NCBI RefSeq assembly: GCF_900113285.1
Contig: NZ_FOOT01000003.1
Location: forward strand, 310,001-374,000
Reading direction: 5' to 3'
Origin: Pontibacter chinhatensis
Lineage (GTDB): Bacteria > Bacteroidota > Bacteroidia > Cytophagales > Hymenobacteraceae
DNA: 64,000 nt
Shown piece after piece: positions 53,477 through 61,792 of the stretch. A model generated the notes under the pieces. The model was not told where the DNA came from and did not search any database. It was given only the letters and a program-made list of their open reading frames with translations. Position 1 is the first letter of the stretch, and each line of letters starts with the position of its first letter. Made by a program: the position numbers and the translations under genes.

Positions 53477-53507
53477 AAAGGCACGGGTTTATACCGCGCC
53501 TTTTTTT
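53477..53507 (+). terminator. Terminator fused to the nadC promoter
   Basis: Stem AAAGGCACGG/CCGCGCCTTT (one mismatch), then a run of T. The T-run flows directly into TATTTTTG, the -7 element of nadC, so stop and restart signals overlap within 35 bases. Confidence 0.75.
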
Positions 53508-53514
53508 ATTTTTG
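53507..53514 (+). promoter_or_regulatory. -7 element of nadC, start codon four bases downstream
   Basis: TATTTTTG matches TAnnTTTG perfectly. The GTG start codon at 53519 begins four bases after its G. Expected transcription starts lie around 53519-53522, so the mRNA would be leaderless or nearly so. The -33 side lacks a TTG. Confidence 0.5.
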
Positions 53515-53518
53515 CACC

Positions 53519-54376
53519 GTGAAACCGACATACCTCACCGAAAAAAGTATAAACGAGTTCATTGCCAGGGCGCTGGCTGAGGACGTAGGCGATGGAGACC
53601 ACTCCTCGCTGGCGGCCATACCTGCCGATGCGCAGAACCAGGCGCGCCTGCTCGTGAAGGGCGATGGCATCCTGGCTGGCGTAGAATTGGCCGGCTACAT
53701 CTTCCGGGCCGTGGACCCAGGCCTGCAGCTGGACGTGCTGATGCACGACGGTGACCGGATGAAGTATGGCGATGTGGCGTTTACCGTGAAAGGCAAGGCG
53801 CAAAGTATACTTACCGCCGAGCGCCTGGTGCTCAACTGCATGCAGCGCATGAGCGGGATTGCCACTTACACCAACTATATGGCCAGCTTGATAGAAGGTA
53901 CCGGGGCTAGGCTGCTGGATACCCGCAAGACCACCCCTAACTTCCGGATAATGGAGAAGTGGGCCGTGGTGATTGGGGGCGGCCATAACCACCGCTTCGG
54001 CCTCTACGACATGATCATGCTGAAGGACAACCACGTGGACTATGCCGGCGGCGTGCGCGAGGCCATCACAGCCACCCAAAAGTACCTGCAGGAGAAAGGC
54101 AAAGACCTGAGGATTGAGGTAGAGACACGCAATTTGCAGGAGGTGCAGGAGGCGCTGGACACAGGCGGCATCCACCGCATTATGCTGGACAACATGACGC
54201 CCGACACCATGCGCCAGGCCGTGGCCATGATTGGCGGAAAGTATGAAGTGGAGGCTTCCGGCGGCATTACGGAGGAAACCATACGTGCCGTGGCCGAGTG
54301 CGGCGTAGACTATATTTCGGTGGGCGCCCTCACGCACTCCAACAGAAGTATAGATTTGAGCCTGAAGGCGTTTTAG
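53519..54376 (+). CDS. nadC: Nicotinate-nucleotide pyrophosphorylase (carboxylating)
   Basis: Converts quinolinate and PRPP to nicotinate mononucleotide in de novo NAD synthesis. The 285-residue product has the QPRTase pattern: EDVGDGDHSS, ERLVLNCMQRMSGIAT, LLDTRKTTP, GGGHNHRFGLYDMIMLKDNH and a C-terminal VDYISVGALTHS. The GTG at 53519 is the first possible start and gives the full N-terminal helix. nadA/nadB are not adjacent. Start lies almost on the promoter. Confidence 0.96.
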   Translation: MKPTYLTEKSINEFIARALAEDVGDGDHSSLAAIPADAQNQARLLVKGDGILAGVELAGYIFRAVDPGLQLDVLMHDGDRMKYGDVAFTVKGKAQSILTAERLVLNCMQRMSGIATYTNYMASLIEGTGARLLDTRKTTPNFRIMEKWAVVIGGGHNHRFGLYDMIMLKDNHVDYAGGVREAITATQKYLQEKGKDLRIEVETRNLQEVQEALDTGGIHRIMLDNMTPDTMRQAVAMIGGKYEVEASGGITEETIRAVAECGVDYISVGALTHSNRSIDLSLKAF

Positions 54377-54455
54377 CTCCGGCACTAAGTATACTACAAA
54401 GTTTCGCGCTGCAGGCGCAGGGAAAGAAGAAGACGATTTTACATTTATAGTATTT

Positions 54456-55043
54456 ATGCAGCAACCAAATCAAAGAGGCCGCCGGATGGCGCAGGGCCCG
54501 AACCCTCTCGCTATCCGAACGAAGAAGTACCAGCAGGATAAAAATGATTACACCCGAATGGCGCTGGTGCAGGCCTGGGGCAAAACATGGTGGCACGCGC
54601 TCATTCCGCTGGTGCTGTTCCTGTTGCCGGCCGTATTCAGTTTCTCGTGGTGGTGGGTAGCTGGGGCTATCATCATAACGCTGCTGTTTGTGCTGCTGCG
54701 GTCTGCGCAGGTCATGAGCGTGACGCAGGTGGAGCAGGGCAGTCCGCTGTTCGAGAAGCTAACCTATGAGGTAGACCAACGCCAGATCCTGCTGCGCCGC
54801 AACGAGCGCGAGGGCATGGCCTTAACCTGGGATATGATCGAGCGGGCCCAGAAAAAGAACGAAGGCTACATGCTGTGGCTGCAGCCGCCAAACGATGCCC
54901 AGTTGCCGAGCGGCTGGAAAGGCTGGGTGGCGCGTACGTTTCAGGTGCCGGTGTTTATTCACATGCCATTCCGTATCTTTAACAGCCCCAACGACCTGAA
55001 GCTGATGGATAGCTACCTGCGCCGCAAAAACCTGATATCCTAG
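54456..55043 (+). CDS. Small membrane protein with YcxB-like C-terminal domain
   Basis: A 195-residue protein with two close membrane helices (about 47-62 and 64-82: WWHALIPLVLFLLPAVFS and WWWVAGAIIITLLFVLL). The soluble tail (85-195) reads LTYEVDQRQILLRRNEREGMALTWDMIERAQKKNEGYMLWLQ, which has the PH-like YcxB pattern. The same design occurs at 4754-5470. No known function. Confidence 0.68.
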   Translation: MQQPNQRGRRMAQGPNPLAIRTKKYQQDKNDYTRMALVQAWGKTWWHALIPLVLFLLPAVFSFSWWWVAGAIIITLLFVLLRSAQVMSVTQVEQGSPLFEKLTYEVDQRQILLRRNEREGMALTWDMIERAQKKNEGYMLWLQPPNDAQLPSGWKGWVARTFQVPVFIHMPFRIFNSPNDLKLMDSYLRRKNLIS

Positions 55044-55153
55044 CAGTGCTATAACCCGGGTTAAGCCCTTTACCGTAAAGTGTTCAAAAATAACGTCTTA
55101 TCTGCAAGGTGGCAGGTGAAGGCTTTTGTAGAAAGTATAAAAACGTACAAGAA

Positions 55154-55453
55154 ATGAATAAGAACGTAACAGCAGTATTTGCCGCCGTATGCGGTTTGTT
55201 TATGGCTTCCTGCGGTACTCCGTCTGACCTGAGACCGGGCGAGAAAGTTTCTACAGACATTGTAGAGCCAGGAACACGTAAAACATTCAACGTGTCTGAT
55301 GCCGGTACTATCGAGGGGGATGCCGTTGTAGACCAGGCAAAGAAAGATGAGGTAATGCCAAACCACGATCAGGGTGCCAATACCCTCCAGGCTGGCGACA
55401 GCGTGCGTGAAGAAGCAGAGACCAACACAGAGGCAGGTGCTGTAAAACGATAA
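55154..55453 (+). CDS. Small lipoprotein of unknown function
   Basis: A 99-residue protein from the ATG at 55154 (an in-frame GTG 45 bases upstream would spoil the signal peptide). It has a lipoprotein signal ending FMASC (lipidation at Cys20). The mature 80 residues are polar and probably unstructured, rich in Asp, Glu, Thr and Gly. A strong terminator follows, so it is monocistronic. Family unknown. Confidence 0.7.
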   Translation: MNKNVTAVFAAVCGLFMASCGTPSDLRPGEKVSTDIVEPGTRKTFNVSDAGTIEGDAVVDQAKKDEVMPNHDQGANTLQAGDSVREEAETNTEAGAVKR

Positions 55454-55470
55454 GCAAGCAAACTTCAAAA

Positions 55471-55507
55471 GCCTGCCGCTGCATCAGCAGCGGCAGGCTT
55501 TTTTTTT
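55471..55507 (+). terminator. Intrinsic terminator of the small lipoprotein gene
   Basis: Perfect 12-base stem GCCTGCCGCTGC/GCAGCGGCAGGC with a 4-base loop and nine T. Confidence 0.95.
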
Positions 55508-55571
55508 GCCCTTATGGCAGCCATAGGGCTGTATACTTAGATGTCTATACTTCAACTTTAAATATTTCACC

Positions 55572-55579
55572 TATATTTG
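55572..55579 (+). promoter_or_regulatory. -7 promoter element of the methyltransferase gene at 55606
   Basis: TATATTTG (perfect TAnnTTTG) followed by CAAC. The expected start near 55585 leaves about 20 bases before the ATG at 55606, which argues against the in-frame TTG at 55588. Confidence 0.65.
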
Positions 55580-55605
55580 CAACATAATTGCTTTTAGCCC
55601 CCGAC

Positions 55606-56349
55606 ATGGCAGCACAACAGGAACCTGAAGCCTGGTTTAGCACCTGGTTCGACTCACCATACTATCACATCCTCTACCAGCACCGCGATATGCAGGAGGC
55701 GCAGCTGTTTATGGACAGGCTACTGGCTTACCTGCACCCGAAACCACACGAGCGGATATTGGACTTAGCCTGCGGCAAGGGGCGCTACTCGCGTTACCTG
55801 AGCCAACAGGGCTACGATGTAACAGGCATCGACCTGTCGGAGCAAAGTATAAACTACGCGAAGCAGTACGAGAACGAGCGGCTGCACTTTGCCCGCCACG
55901 ACATGCGGGAGGTGTTCAGGCCCAATGGCTTTGACTTTATCCTGAACCTGTTTACCAGCTTCGGTTACTTTGAAACGGACACGGAGAACGTGGTGGCGCT
56001 ACATGCCACGGCAGAAAGCCTTCAACCCGGCGGCAAGCTGGTAATCGACTTCATGAACACAGAAAAAGTAATCAATGAACTGGTGGCCGAAGAGGAGAAG
56101 CAGGTAGGGGGAATAAACTTTAAGATAACGCGCGGCGTAGAGAATGGCTTTATTGTAAAGCATATTCGCTTCAGCGATAAGGGACAGGATTATACTTATG
56201 TAGAGCGGGTGAGGGCGCTGCGGGAGAAGGACTTTCTGGAGTACTTCGGCATGGTGCAGCTCCGTTTGGTGGATACCTTTGGTGACTATGAACTGCGCCC
56301 ATACAATCAGGAAAAAAGCGACAGAATGATATTTGTGCTCAAAAAATAG
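55606..56349 (+). CDS. Class I SAM-dependent methyltransferase
   Basis: A 247-residue soluble methyltransferase. The SAM motif is ILDLACGKGRYSRYLSQQG, followed by the acidic ribose-binding VTGIDLSEQSINYA, the motif-IV-like FDFILNLFTSFGYF and the post-motif LQPGGKLVIDFMN. The N-terminal WFSTWFDSPYYHILYQHRD is characteristic of a Bacteroidota/Firmicutes subgroup of unknown substrate. The ZIP transporter gene begins ten bases after its stop, so the two are cotranscribed. Confidence 0.85.
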   Translation: MAAQQEPEAWFSTWFDSPYYHILYQHRDMQEAQLFMDRLLAYLHPKPHERILDLACGKGRYSRYLSQQGYDVTGIDLSEQSINYAKQYENERLHFARHDMREVFRPNGFDFILNLFTSFGYFETDTENVVALHATAESLQPGGKLVIDFMNTEKVINELVAEEEKQVGGINFKITRGVENGFIVKHIRFSDKGQDYTYVERVRALREKDFLEYFGMVQLRLVDTFGDYELRPYNQEKSDRMIFVLKK

Positions 56350-56359
56350 CGCGCCCTGT

Positions 56360-57115
56360 ATGATCATTGCTATACTTGTGCTCTTCTTTACGGTGGTATT
56401 ATCCGGGTTTCTGGTAAAGATCTTCCCCCCTACCAATATCCGGTGGCTTAAAATGGCGCTGGCCTTCAGCGGAGCCTACCTTTTCACCATCACCATCATC
56501 CACCTGCTGCCTGATGCGCTGCTTAACAGCCACGACAGCCCTTACCGTGTCGGCTATTGGGTGCTGGCGGGTTTTTTCCTGCAGCTGGTGCTGGAGCTGT
56601 TCTCGCACGGTGTGGAGCACGGACACATTCACCACCACCATGGCCGCACCGACTCCATGCCGATCCTGCTGCTGGGCTCTTTGTTTGTGCACTCTTTTCT
56701 GGAGGGAAGTATACTGGTAAGCAATGGTGGGCACGGGCACAGCCACGGGCATGCGCACGAGGCAGATAGCTTTTACATGGTGCTGGTGGGGATTACGCTG
56801 CACCACATACCGGCCGCCTTTGCCCTGATGTCGGTGCTGATGTCGCGGTTGGAGAACTTCAGGAAGGCGTTTCTGTGGTTGCTTATCTTTGCGATTGGCT
56901 CGCCGCTGGGGATTATTGTCAGCAACACGCTGCTGTCGCAGGAGGCCACGGATGGCCTGGTGTTTACAGCGCTAACGGGCCTGGTGGCAGGTAACTTCCT
57001 GCATATTTCCACCACCATCCTTTTCGAAACCAGTCCCGACCACCACTTTAACCGCAACAAGCTTATCGCTACCCTGCTGGGGCTTGTGCTGGCCCTGCTG
57101 AGCGACTTTATATAG
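56360..57115 (+). CDS. ZIP family divalent metal transporter
   Basis: A 251-residue (ATG at 56360) transporter of zinc, iron or manganese into the cytosol. There are eight membrane helices and two histidine-rich loops, HGHIHHHHGRTD and GGHGHSHGHAHE. The latter is typical of metal-sensing in ZIP transporters. Helix IV carries the metal-binding HHIPAAFALMS and helix V the GSPLGIIVSN pattern. Metal specificity is unknown. Cotranscribed with the methyltransferase upstream. Confidence 0.9.
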   Translation: MIIAILVLFFTVVLSGFLVKIFPPTNIRWLKMALAFSGAYLFTITIIHLLPDALLNSHDSPYRVGYWVLAGFFLQLVLELFSHGVEHGHIHHHHGRTDSMPILLLGSLFVHSFLEGSILVSNGGHGHSHGHAHEADSFYMVLVGITLHHIPAAFALMSVLMSRLENFRKAFLWLLIFAIGSPLGIIVSNTLLSQEATDGLVFTALTGLVAGNFLHISTTILFETSPDHHFNRNKLIATLLGLVLALLSDFI

Positions 57116-57425
57116 GCAGCGGAAGTATAGGGAAGTATAAAAAAGAAGGCCGGAGATCTCCCCCGGCCCCAACTCACCTTAATACATGCAGCATTTCTGC
57201 TGCACAAACCGTAATAGTCTTCTTTTTTGAGTTTAGACAGAGGGCCTGGGCAAAGGTTTAATGCCGGTGCTAATTTTTTGTTAGAGCTGATTTTGGTTGC
57301 AGGAAGTTATGGCTGTACAGGTGCAGCGGTATAAGTACACCGAGGCTTCTATCAAATCAACCAGGAAAATTGGTAAGAGAATGGTGCTCTTGCAAAACAG
57401 GCGAAAACGCTGCTGCTAAAGCAAA
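57116..57425. other. Convergent intergenic gap with no supported gene
   Basis: This 310-base gap holds two AAGTATA copies at 57123-57139, a weak hairpin (GGCCGG/CCGGCC near 57150) and T-rich stretches. A basic 36-codon frame at 57309-57419 has no family support and is probably chance. No promoter or RNA motif is recognised. Confidence 0.5.
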
Positions 57426-57815
57426 TTACATAACGGTGGAGAGCAGCGTGGCAATAAGCGCTTTGATAGTCACTACCACCGCACTCGTGCCTGTTGCTGC
57501 GTCAGACTCCTCATCCTCAGGCGTGAAGGCATTGCGGAAATAAGCCAAAGGGCTTTCCAGTACTTCTGCGTCCAGTACAGACTTGTCTCGAGGCTTGGAG
57601 CTTGCAGGTTTTTTAGGAGTTTCTGCGGTGCTTTTTTTGTCTATTGCGCTTGGCTGCGGCTGGGTTTGCTGCTCTGCCGTAACAACAGGGGTAGTGGCGG
57701 CACCATTGTGCGTGTCTTCCGCATAGGCTTGGGTGGCGGGCATGACAAGCATGCACAGCAGCAGGATGGCTGCCATCGGTAAAAACTCGCGCACTTTTTC
57801 CCAAGATTTACTCAT
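57426..57815 (-). CDS. Exported low-complexity protein, possibly leaderless
   Basis: A 129-residue protein (ATG at 57815) with a hydrophobic signal segment (about 14-30, ending AYA). A Pro/Thr/Lys-rich low-complexity middle follows (QQTQPQPSAIDKKSTAETPKK). A final hydrophobic stretch (TSAVVVTIKALIATLLSTV) could be a membrane tail. No family recognised. The promoter lies three bases before this ATG, which makes a leaderless message likely, or else the internal ATG at 57773 is the real start. Confidence 0.6.
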   Translation of the reverse strand: MSKSWEKVREFLPMAAILLLCMLVMPATQAYAEDTHNGAATTPVVTAEQQTQPQPSAIDKKSTAETPKKPASSKPRDKSVLDAEVLESPLAYFRNAFTPEDEESDAATGTSAVVVTIKALIATLLSTVM

Positions 57816-57818
57816 GCA

Positions 57819-57849
57819 CAAATGTAAGCAGAAATCCTATATGCAACAA
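57819..57849 (-). promoter_or_regulatory. Promoter abutting the start codon of the 57.8-kb gene
   Basis: On the minus strand TTG (57849-57847), exactly 20 bases, then TACATTTG (57826-57819): both halves perfect. The next ATG (57815-57813) starts three bases after the element. Confidence 0.75.
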
Positions 57850-57945
57850 GTATAAATGCTATTGTTTTAGAGAAAAATCAATAACACAGGGTGAGTATAT
57901 ATGCTTGATGGTGTGTGCGTTACTGTGGTCGTGCCAGGTGGCTGG

Positions 57946-58383
57946 TTACCTGGTTTTGCTGCGCTTTATCACCTCCAGCTTTACGGGCACCACGCCGCTG
58001 TTCATCATGCCAATGCGCCTGGCGGCCGCCTCTGATAGATCCACAATGCGGCCACGCACAAAGGGACCTCTGTCGGTAATCTCCACGCGCACTGATTTGT
58101 TGTTTTGCAGGTTGGTGACCTCTACATGGGTGCCGAAAGGGAGCCTCCTGTGGGCAGCAGTTAGTTTGCTGCGCCTGTAGGTCTCGCCGTTGGCCATTTT
58201 GCGGCCCTGGAACTTGCGGGCGTAGTATGAGGCCTTTCCTTTCTCGGTATAGCCTTTCTCGCCAAAGTTGGAGGCGGTGGTGGCACAGGAACTGAGGCAA
58301 AGCGCCACAGCAACTGCAGCCAGCGTGCTTTTAGCGGCACGGGAAAGTATGGATAAGGGTGATGCGGGTAAAGATAGAAACAT
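57946..58383 (-). CDS. rlpA: RlpA-family septal ring lytic transglycosylase / peptidoglycan hydrolase
   Basis: A 145-residue lipoprotein (lipobox LCLSSC) with the double-psi beta-barrel of RlpA: YTEKGKASYYARKFQGRKMANGETY, TAAHRRLPFGTHVEVTN and the conserved VEITDRGPFVRGRIVDLSEAAARRIGM. RlpA cleaves denuded glycan strands at the septum. Here there is no SPOR domain, so the protein is minimal. Lone gene on the minus strand. Confidence 0.9.
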   Translation of the reverse strand: MFLSLPASPLSILSRAAKSTLAAVAVALCLSSCATTASNFGEKGYTEKGKASYYARKFQGRKMANGETYRRSKLTAAHRRLPFGTHVEVTNLQNNKSVRVEITDRGPFVRGRIVDLSEAAARRIGMMNSGVVPVKLEVIKRSKTR

Positions 58384-58407
58384 GATAGTGGTACTAAAAC
58401 TATAGGG

Positions 58408-59106
58408 TTAACGGCTAACCTGCTCCAGGAATTGCCTGATGTGTTGGCTCAGGTCCGGAATGGATAGTGTCTCGAACGGGTGGCGGGTATTGGGCAGCAC
58501 CTGCAGCCGTGCATCAGGAAGCAGGCGGTAAGCCCACAGCGTCTCCTCTACCGTTACCATATTGTCGCGGTCGCCTACGGCAACCTGCACCGGCAGCTGC
58601 AGTTGCGGCAGCGTGTCGGGTGTCAGGAGGGGGCTTTGGCCCAGCGCGCGCATCATACTAGCCGTCTGGCGCATAACCTGCTTCCAGTCCTGTGGGGCGT
58701 GGCGCTGCGCCAGGGTGGCCGCAAAGGCCGGCACCTTCTCCTCCACCCGCTCCGGCTCCAGCACCCTGGTTTCCTTCTCTGCCGCCTCCACCGACCAGGA
58801 GAATTTGGTTGCCAAAGTATAAATGCTGCGGATGCGCTCAGGTTGCTCCAGTGCCAGGCTAAGGGCCGCGTAGCCGCCCATGCTATAGCCAAAAATGTGG
58901 GTCTGCTCTAGCTGCTGCTCCTCCAGAAACTGCCGTATGTCCTGCACAAAACGCTGCATCGAGAAGGACTCCTGCGGCAGGGGCCTGCCTCCGTGGCCGG
59001 AAAAATCGAGCGTATACACGTTGTAGCTGCGCTGCAGCGCTTCTTTCAGCGGAGCCAGCATAGCAGCCGAGCCAAGGGCGCCGTGCAAGAGTAACAGGTT
59101 CTCCAT
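58408..59106 (-). CDS. Alpha/beta hydrolase
   Basis: A 232-residue hydrolase (ATG at 59106; a longer in-frame ORF to 59154 would add sequence without similarity). The oxyanion HG motif is at the start (LLLLHGALGS). The nucleophile elbow GYSMGGYAAL holds the catalytic Ser, and the Asp/His pair is probably in VAVGDRDNMVT and NTRHPFET. The subgroup resembles BioH/MenH/lactonase-like esterases; substrate unknown. Start follows closely on an AT-rich promoter-like element. Confidence 0.85.
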   Translation of the reverse strand: MENLLLLHGALGSAAMLAPLKEALQRSYNVYTLDFSGHGGRPLPQESFSMQRFVQDIRQFLEEQQLEQTHIFGYSMGGYAALSLALEQPERIRSIYTLATKFSWSVEAAEKETRVLEPERVEEKVPAFAATLAQRHAPQDWKQVMRQTASMMRALGQSPLLTPDTLPQLQLPVQVAVGDRDNMVTVEETLWAYRLLPDARLQVLPNTRHPFETLSIPDLSQHIRQFLEQVSR

Positions 59107-59217
59107 AGGGGCAAAATTTGATAAAGTATGGAAGGTGCCTCCCCAAAAATACAAAAATAGCCTTTCCCATCCCCCTTAAAAGTATAAATTGCCGCTAACA
59201 TACTAGCCATAGCAACG

Positions 59218-59571
59218 ATGATGATAGAAAACCTGCAGGAGTTGTGCAAGCAGCTGCCTGGCGTAACCGAAAGTATAAAATGGGGCCACGACCTTTGCTT
59301 TTGCGTGGCCGAGAAGATGTTTCTGGTAGTAGGGCTTGACAAAACACCCACCTCAGCCTCTTTCAAGGTGGACAAGGAGGAGTTTGAGGAGATGTGCAAC
59401 CGCCCCGGCTTTATCCCGGCGCCCTACATGGCCCGCTACAAATGGGTGATGGTGGACGACCTGAACCGGATGCAGGCGCAGGAATGGGAACAGCGCGTGA
59501 GAAAATCGTATGACCTGATTGCCGGAAAGCTGCCGAAGAAAGTGCGGAAGGAAATTGGCCTGGAAGTATAA
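59218..59571 (+). CDS. MmcQ/YjbR family protein
   Basis: A 117-residue cytosolic protein with the CyaY-like MmcQ/YjbR fold: LPGVTESIKWGHDLCFCVAEKMFLVVGL, SFKVDKEEFEEMCN, ARYKWVMVDDLN and a helical C-terminus (SYDLIAGKLPKKVRKEI). Family members are often called DNA-binding but the role is unproven. It ends in a motif-built palindromic terminator. Confidence 0.9.
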   Translation: MMIENLQELCKQLPGVTESIKWGHDLCFCVAEKMFLVVGLDKTPTSASFKVDKEEFEEMCNRPGFIPAPYMARYKWVMVDDLNRMQAQEWEQRVRKSYDLIAGKLPKKVRKEIGLEV

Positions 59572-59612
59572 AGTATAAATCCGGGGCTCCCTCGAGTCCC
59601 GGATTTATACTT
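59571..59612. terminator. Bidirectional terminator built from AAGTATA
   Basis: Perfect 15-base arms AAGTATAAATCCGGG and CCCGGATTTATACTT with a 12-base loop, between convergent genes. The motif supplies both the A-rich and T-rich sides. Confidence 0.92.
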
Positions 59613-60376
59613 TACTGCTGTAGCTGGTAGTTGTATACTTCGATGGCCTGCGTCAGCTTGTCTTTCTGGAACAGGTTTACCACCAGTTGCACCCCCAGCA
59701 CACCCGCGCCGGCGTACACCAGCGGGCTTACTTTCAGGTTGGTGTTGCCGTAGGCGTCCTGCTGCGAGTTGTTTATCGTTTTCACGGCGCCCACAGCCAG
59801 CAACCCTGCCCCAAGTATGGACACGCCTGTGTTAACTACCTTATCGCGCTTGTGGCGCTGCAGCAGCACCATGCTCGAGGCATTGTCTGCCAAGGCCGCC
59901 TCCAGGTTGTCGTAGTTGAGGTGGTAGAGCGGACCATTGTCCTTGGAGAAGAAGTAGATGCGCTTGCGGCTGGTACGGGGCATGCCGTATCCGTAGCCAT
60001 ACCCATAGCCGAATGGGGAGTAGCCGTAGCCGCCGTCGTAGTAGGTGCGGGTGGTGTAGTACCGGTCGATGCGCGGGCCGTCGGTGAGGCGCTTGGCAAA
60101 GGAGTTGAAGCTGTTGCCAGCCTCCACGCGGGCGTAGAAGCCATCCTCGTTCTGAAACACGTTTACCATACTTGGGTTAAACTTCAGCGAGTCGTCGAGC
60201 AGGAAGTGGCTTGACTTGAACAGGGGCGATTTATACTGCAGCTTGTTGGCGTGGAAGATGCGCCCGTCCTGCAACTGCACGTAGTAGCGGCCCTGTCCGT
60301 ACTCTGTCTGGCCGTAGGCGGTGTAGCCCAGCAGCAGGCAAAGTATAAGCGATAAAAGGTTTTGCTTCTTTATCAT
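59612..60376 (-). CDS. Exported protein with Gly/Tyr-rich loop
   Basis: A 254-residue protein with a signal peptide (1-22, ending AYGQ). Residues 105-135 form a striking Gly/Tyr run (YYDGGYGYSPFGYGYG). The C-terminal part has a small helical hairpin (GVSILGAGLLAVGAVKT and LVYAGAGVLGVQLVVNLF). I do not recognise the family. Its stop codon sits in the arm of the bidirectional terminator. Confidence 0.68.
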   Translation of the reverse strand: MIKKQNLLSLILCLLLGYTAYGQTEYGQGRYYVQLQDGRIFHANKLQYKSPLFKSSHFLLDDSLKFNPSMVNVFQNEDGFYARVEAGNSFNSFAKRLTDGPRIDRYYTTRTYYDGGYGYSPFGYGYGYGYGMPRTSRKRIYFFSKDNGPLYHLNYDNLEAALADNASSMVLLQRHKRDKVVNTGVSILGAGLLAVGAVKTINNSQQDAYGNTNLKVSPLVYAGAGVLGVQLVVNLFQKDKLTQAIEVYNYQLQQ

Positions 60377-60396
60377 AGGTGAAAGTATAACTCAGG

Positions 60397-60702
60397 TTAA
60401 AACAGGAAAAAGAGCATGACAAGCATGCCCAGCAGCGCCAGGTAAACCCAGCGCATCAGGTGCTGCCGGTGCTTACTCGGCACCGTGTTGCTTACCACCA
60501 TAACGGCTCCCAGCAAGCAAAGCAGGTACAGAAGTATAAACGTAACTGCCTTTACCCAGTTAGGCACAATCGTGTTTTCGGGCTGCAACTGGTTGCTCAT
60601 GCCTAACCCCGACAAAAGCCACTGCAGGCCAAAAAACACCACTGCCTCAAAGATAACAAAGTATAACAGCCAGTTTAGCCAGGCGTGTTTGCCGCTGCTC
60701 AT
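60397..60702 (-). CDS. Small three-helix membrane protein
   Basis: A 101-residue protein from the ATG at 60702 (an upstream frame to 60768 is less likely). Three hydrophobic helices (about 10-27, 47-67 and 80-98). No family recognised. It is upstream of the Gly/Tyr-rich gene in the same direction, 20 bases apart, so they are probably cotranscribed. Confidence 0.65.
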   Translation of the reverse strand: MSSGKHAWLNWLLYFVIFEAVVFFGLQWLLSGLGMSNQLQPENTIVPNWVKAVTFILLYLLCLLGAVMVVSNTVPSKHRQHLMRWVYLALLGMLVMLFFLF

Positions 60703-61212
60703 GCGTTTTCCATGCTTTAAGTATAATGTTCCCTTTCCGGGAAAGCCACTAAGCGTGGTGAGCGGCACCTCTGCTATACAAACGAAAACAGGCAGCAGCC
60801 TGGTATAAAGGCTTTTCCTGCTTTGGCCGCCTCAGGCCTACTGCTCCCGGTTCACAAGTCGCTCATCACCAAGCTAAACCTACGCATTTTTCAGCTTCAT
60901 CGAAAGTACCAGTCCCGCTAGCAGCTTGGTTTGGACCGGGCGCTTCTCCCGGAAAAATAATAAAAATAAAAAAGTATATAAGTATAGCAGTTTGTCTTTT
61001 CTTTGGCCTGTTTTTTGTATCGTTTTAAGTGAGAAACAGTTATGGCCATAGTAGCCAGATAAGCTATTTAACAGGTTGAACGATAGTGGCTGAGGTGTAA
61101 ATAGTTGTTTATCAGATGTGTACTAAAAGTAGAATTTGCTTGTACTGCAGCAGGATTTTGAAACAAAACTAAGTACAGGTAACGTTTAAAACAGCAAGGA
61201 GATTGTAGGGAT
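60703..61212. other. AT-rich intergenic region
   Basis: About 500 bases without a gene I can support. It contains a C/T-rich block (60800-60950) with possible small hairpins, then an A/T-rich block (60950-61000) with overlapping AAGTATA/AAGTATATA, and then the leader of the small gene at 61213. No perfect promoter is seen. Confidence 0.45.
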
Positions 61213-61440
61213 ATGAGATTAATACGGAATGTGAAATTAGATAAGTATAAGTTCTTTACTAGTGAAGACACTAGAAAGATATTTAGCGTAGCTTACGAAG
61301 ACCTGACTACAGTAATTTATTACCAGGATACGAACAACAATTTTAAACTGGTAGTGGCGAAGGGCGATGACCCTCCGATACTTATTGAGAAAGGTATTAC
61401 GAGGGCTGAGGCCTTCAGATTAATGAATACCCGTCCCTAA
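61213..61440 (+). CDS. Small hypothetical protein
   Basis: A 75-residue protein, ATG start, with mixed alpha/beta prediction (KIFSVAYEDLTTVIYYQDTNNNFKLVVAK). Unknown family. The terminator that follows overlaps its stop codon, which supports it being a real, monocistronic gene. Confidence 0.62.
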   Translation: MRLIRNVKLDKYKFFTSEDTRKIFSVAYEDLTTVIYYQDTNNNFKLVVAKGDDPPILIEKGITRAEAFRLMNTRP

Positions 61441-61457
61441 CCCGGACGGGTTTTTTT
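61429..61457 (+). terminator. Terminator overlapping the stop of the 75-residue gene
   Basis: Eight-base stem ACCCGTCC/GGACGGGT with a 7-base loop containing the stop codon, then seven T. Confidence 0.85.
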
Positions 61458-61472
61458 ATCTTATTTTATCCA

Positions 61473-61652
61473 ATGCGCCTGAAAAACAAATACTATAAAA
61501 TCGCCTTCTGGGGCTTTGTGCTGAGCCTGCTGCTGCAGCTGATTTTGTTCATTGCCTTCGACCCCTACCTGGCCGCTGTGGTGTCGCCTTTTTACCCGGT
61601 ATGGTTTATACTTTTTGTGGTAGGCTGGCGCAAAGAGCACCCGCGCCGGTAA
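61473..61652 (+). CDS. Very small membrane protein
   Basis: A 59-residue frame read directly from the sequence, ATG at 61473. It has two hydrophobic helices (about 11-28 and 33-50, FWGFVLSLLLQLILFIAF) and a basic C-terminus (WRKEHPRR). No family recognised. The amphipathic layout and charge bias support it as a real small membrane protein, moderately. Confidence 0.55.
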   Translation: MRLKNKYYKIAFWGFVLSLLLQLILFIAFDPYLAAVVSPFYPVWFILFVVGWRKEHPRR

Positions 61653-61792
61653 GCCTGGCCTAGTTGCACTGTGCCGGGCGGCAACGGTGGTAAATTAAAG
61701 AAGTTGCTCGTTATCAAGTATACTTGCTGCCTTGCCGGGCACCTTTTGCGGCTTTTTATACTTATTAAGGAAGTATAGCCAAAGAGGAAAGC

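Noticed and set aside
57309..57419. Basic 36-codon frame in the convergent gap
   Set aside because: No ribosome site, no family, within chance expectation.
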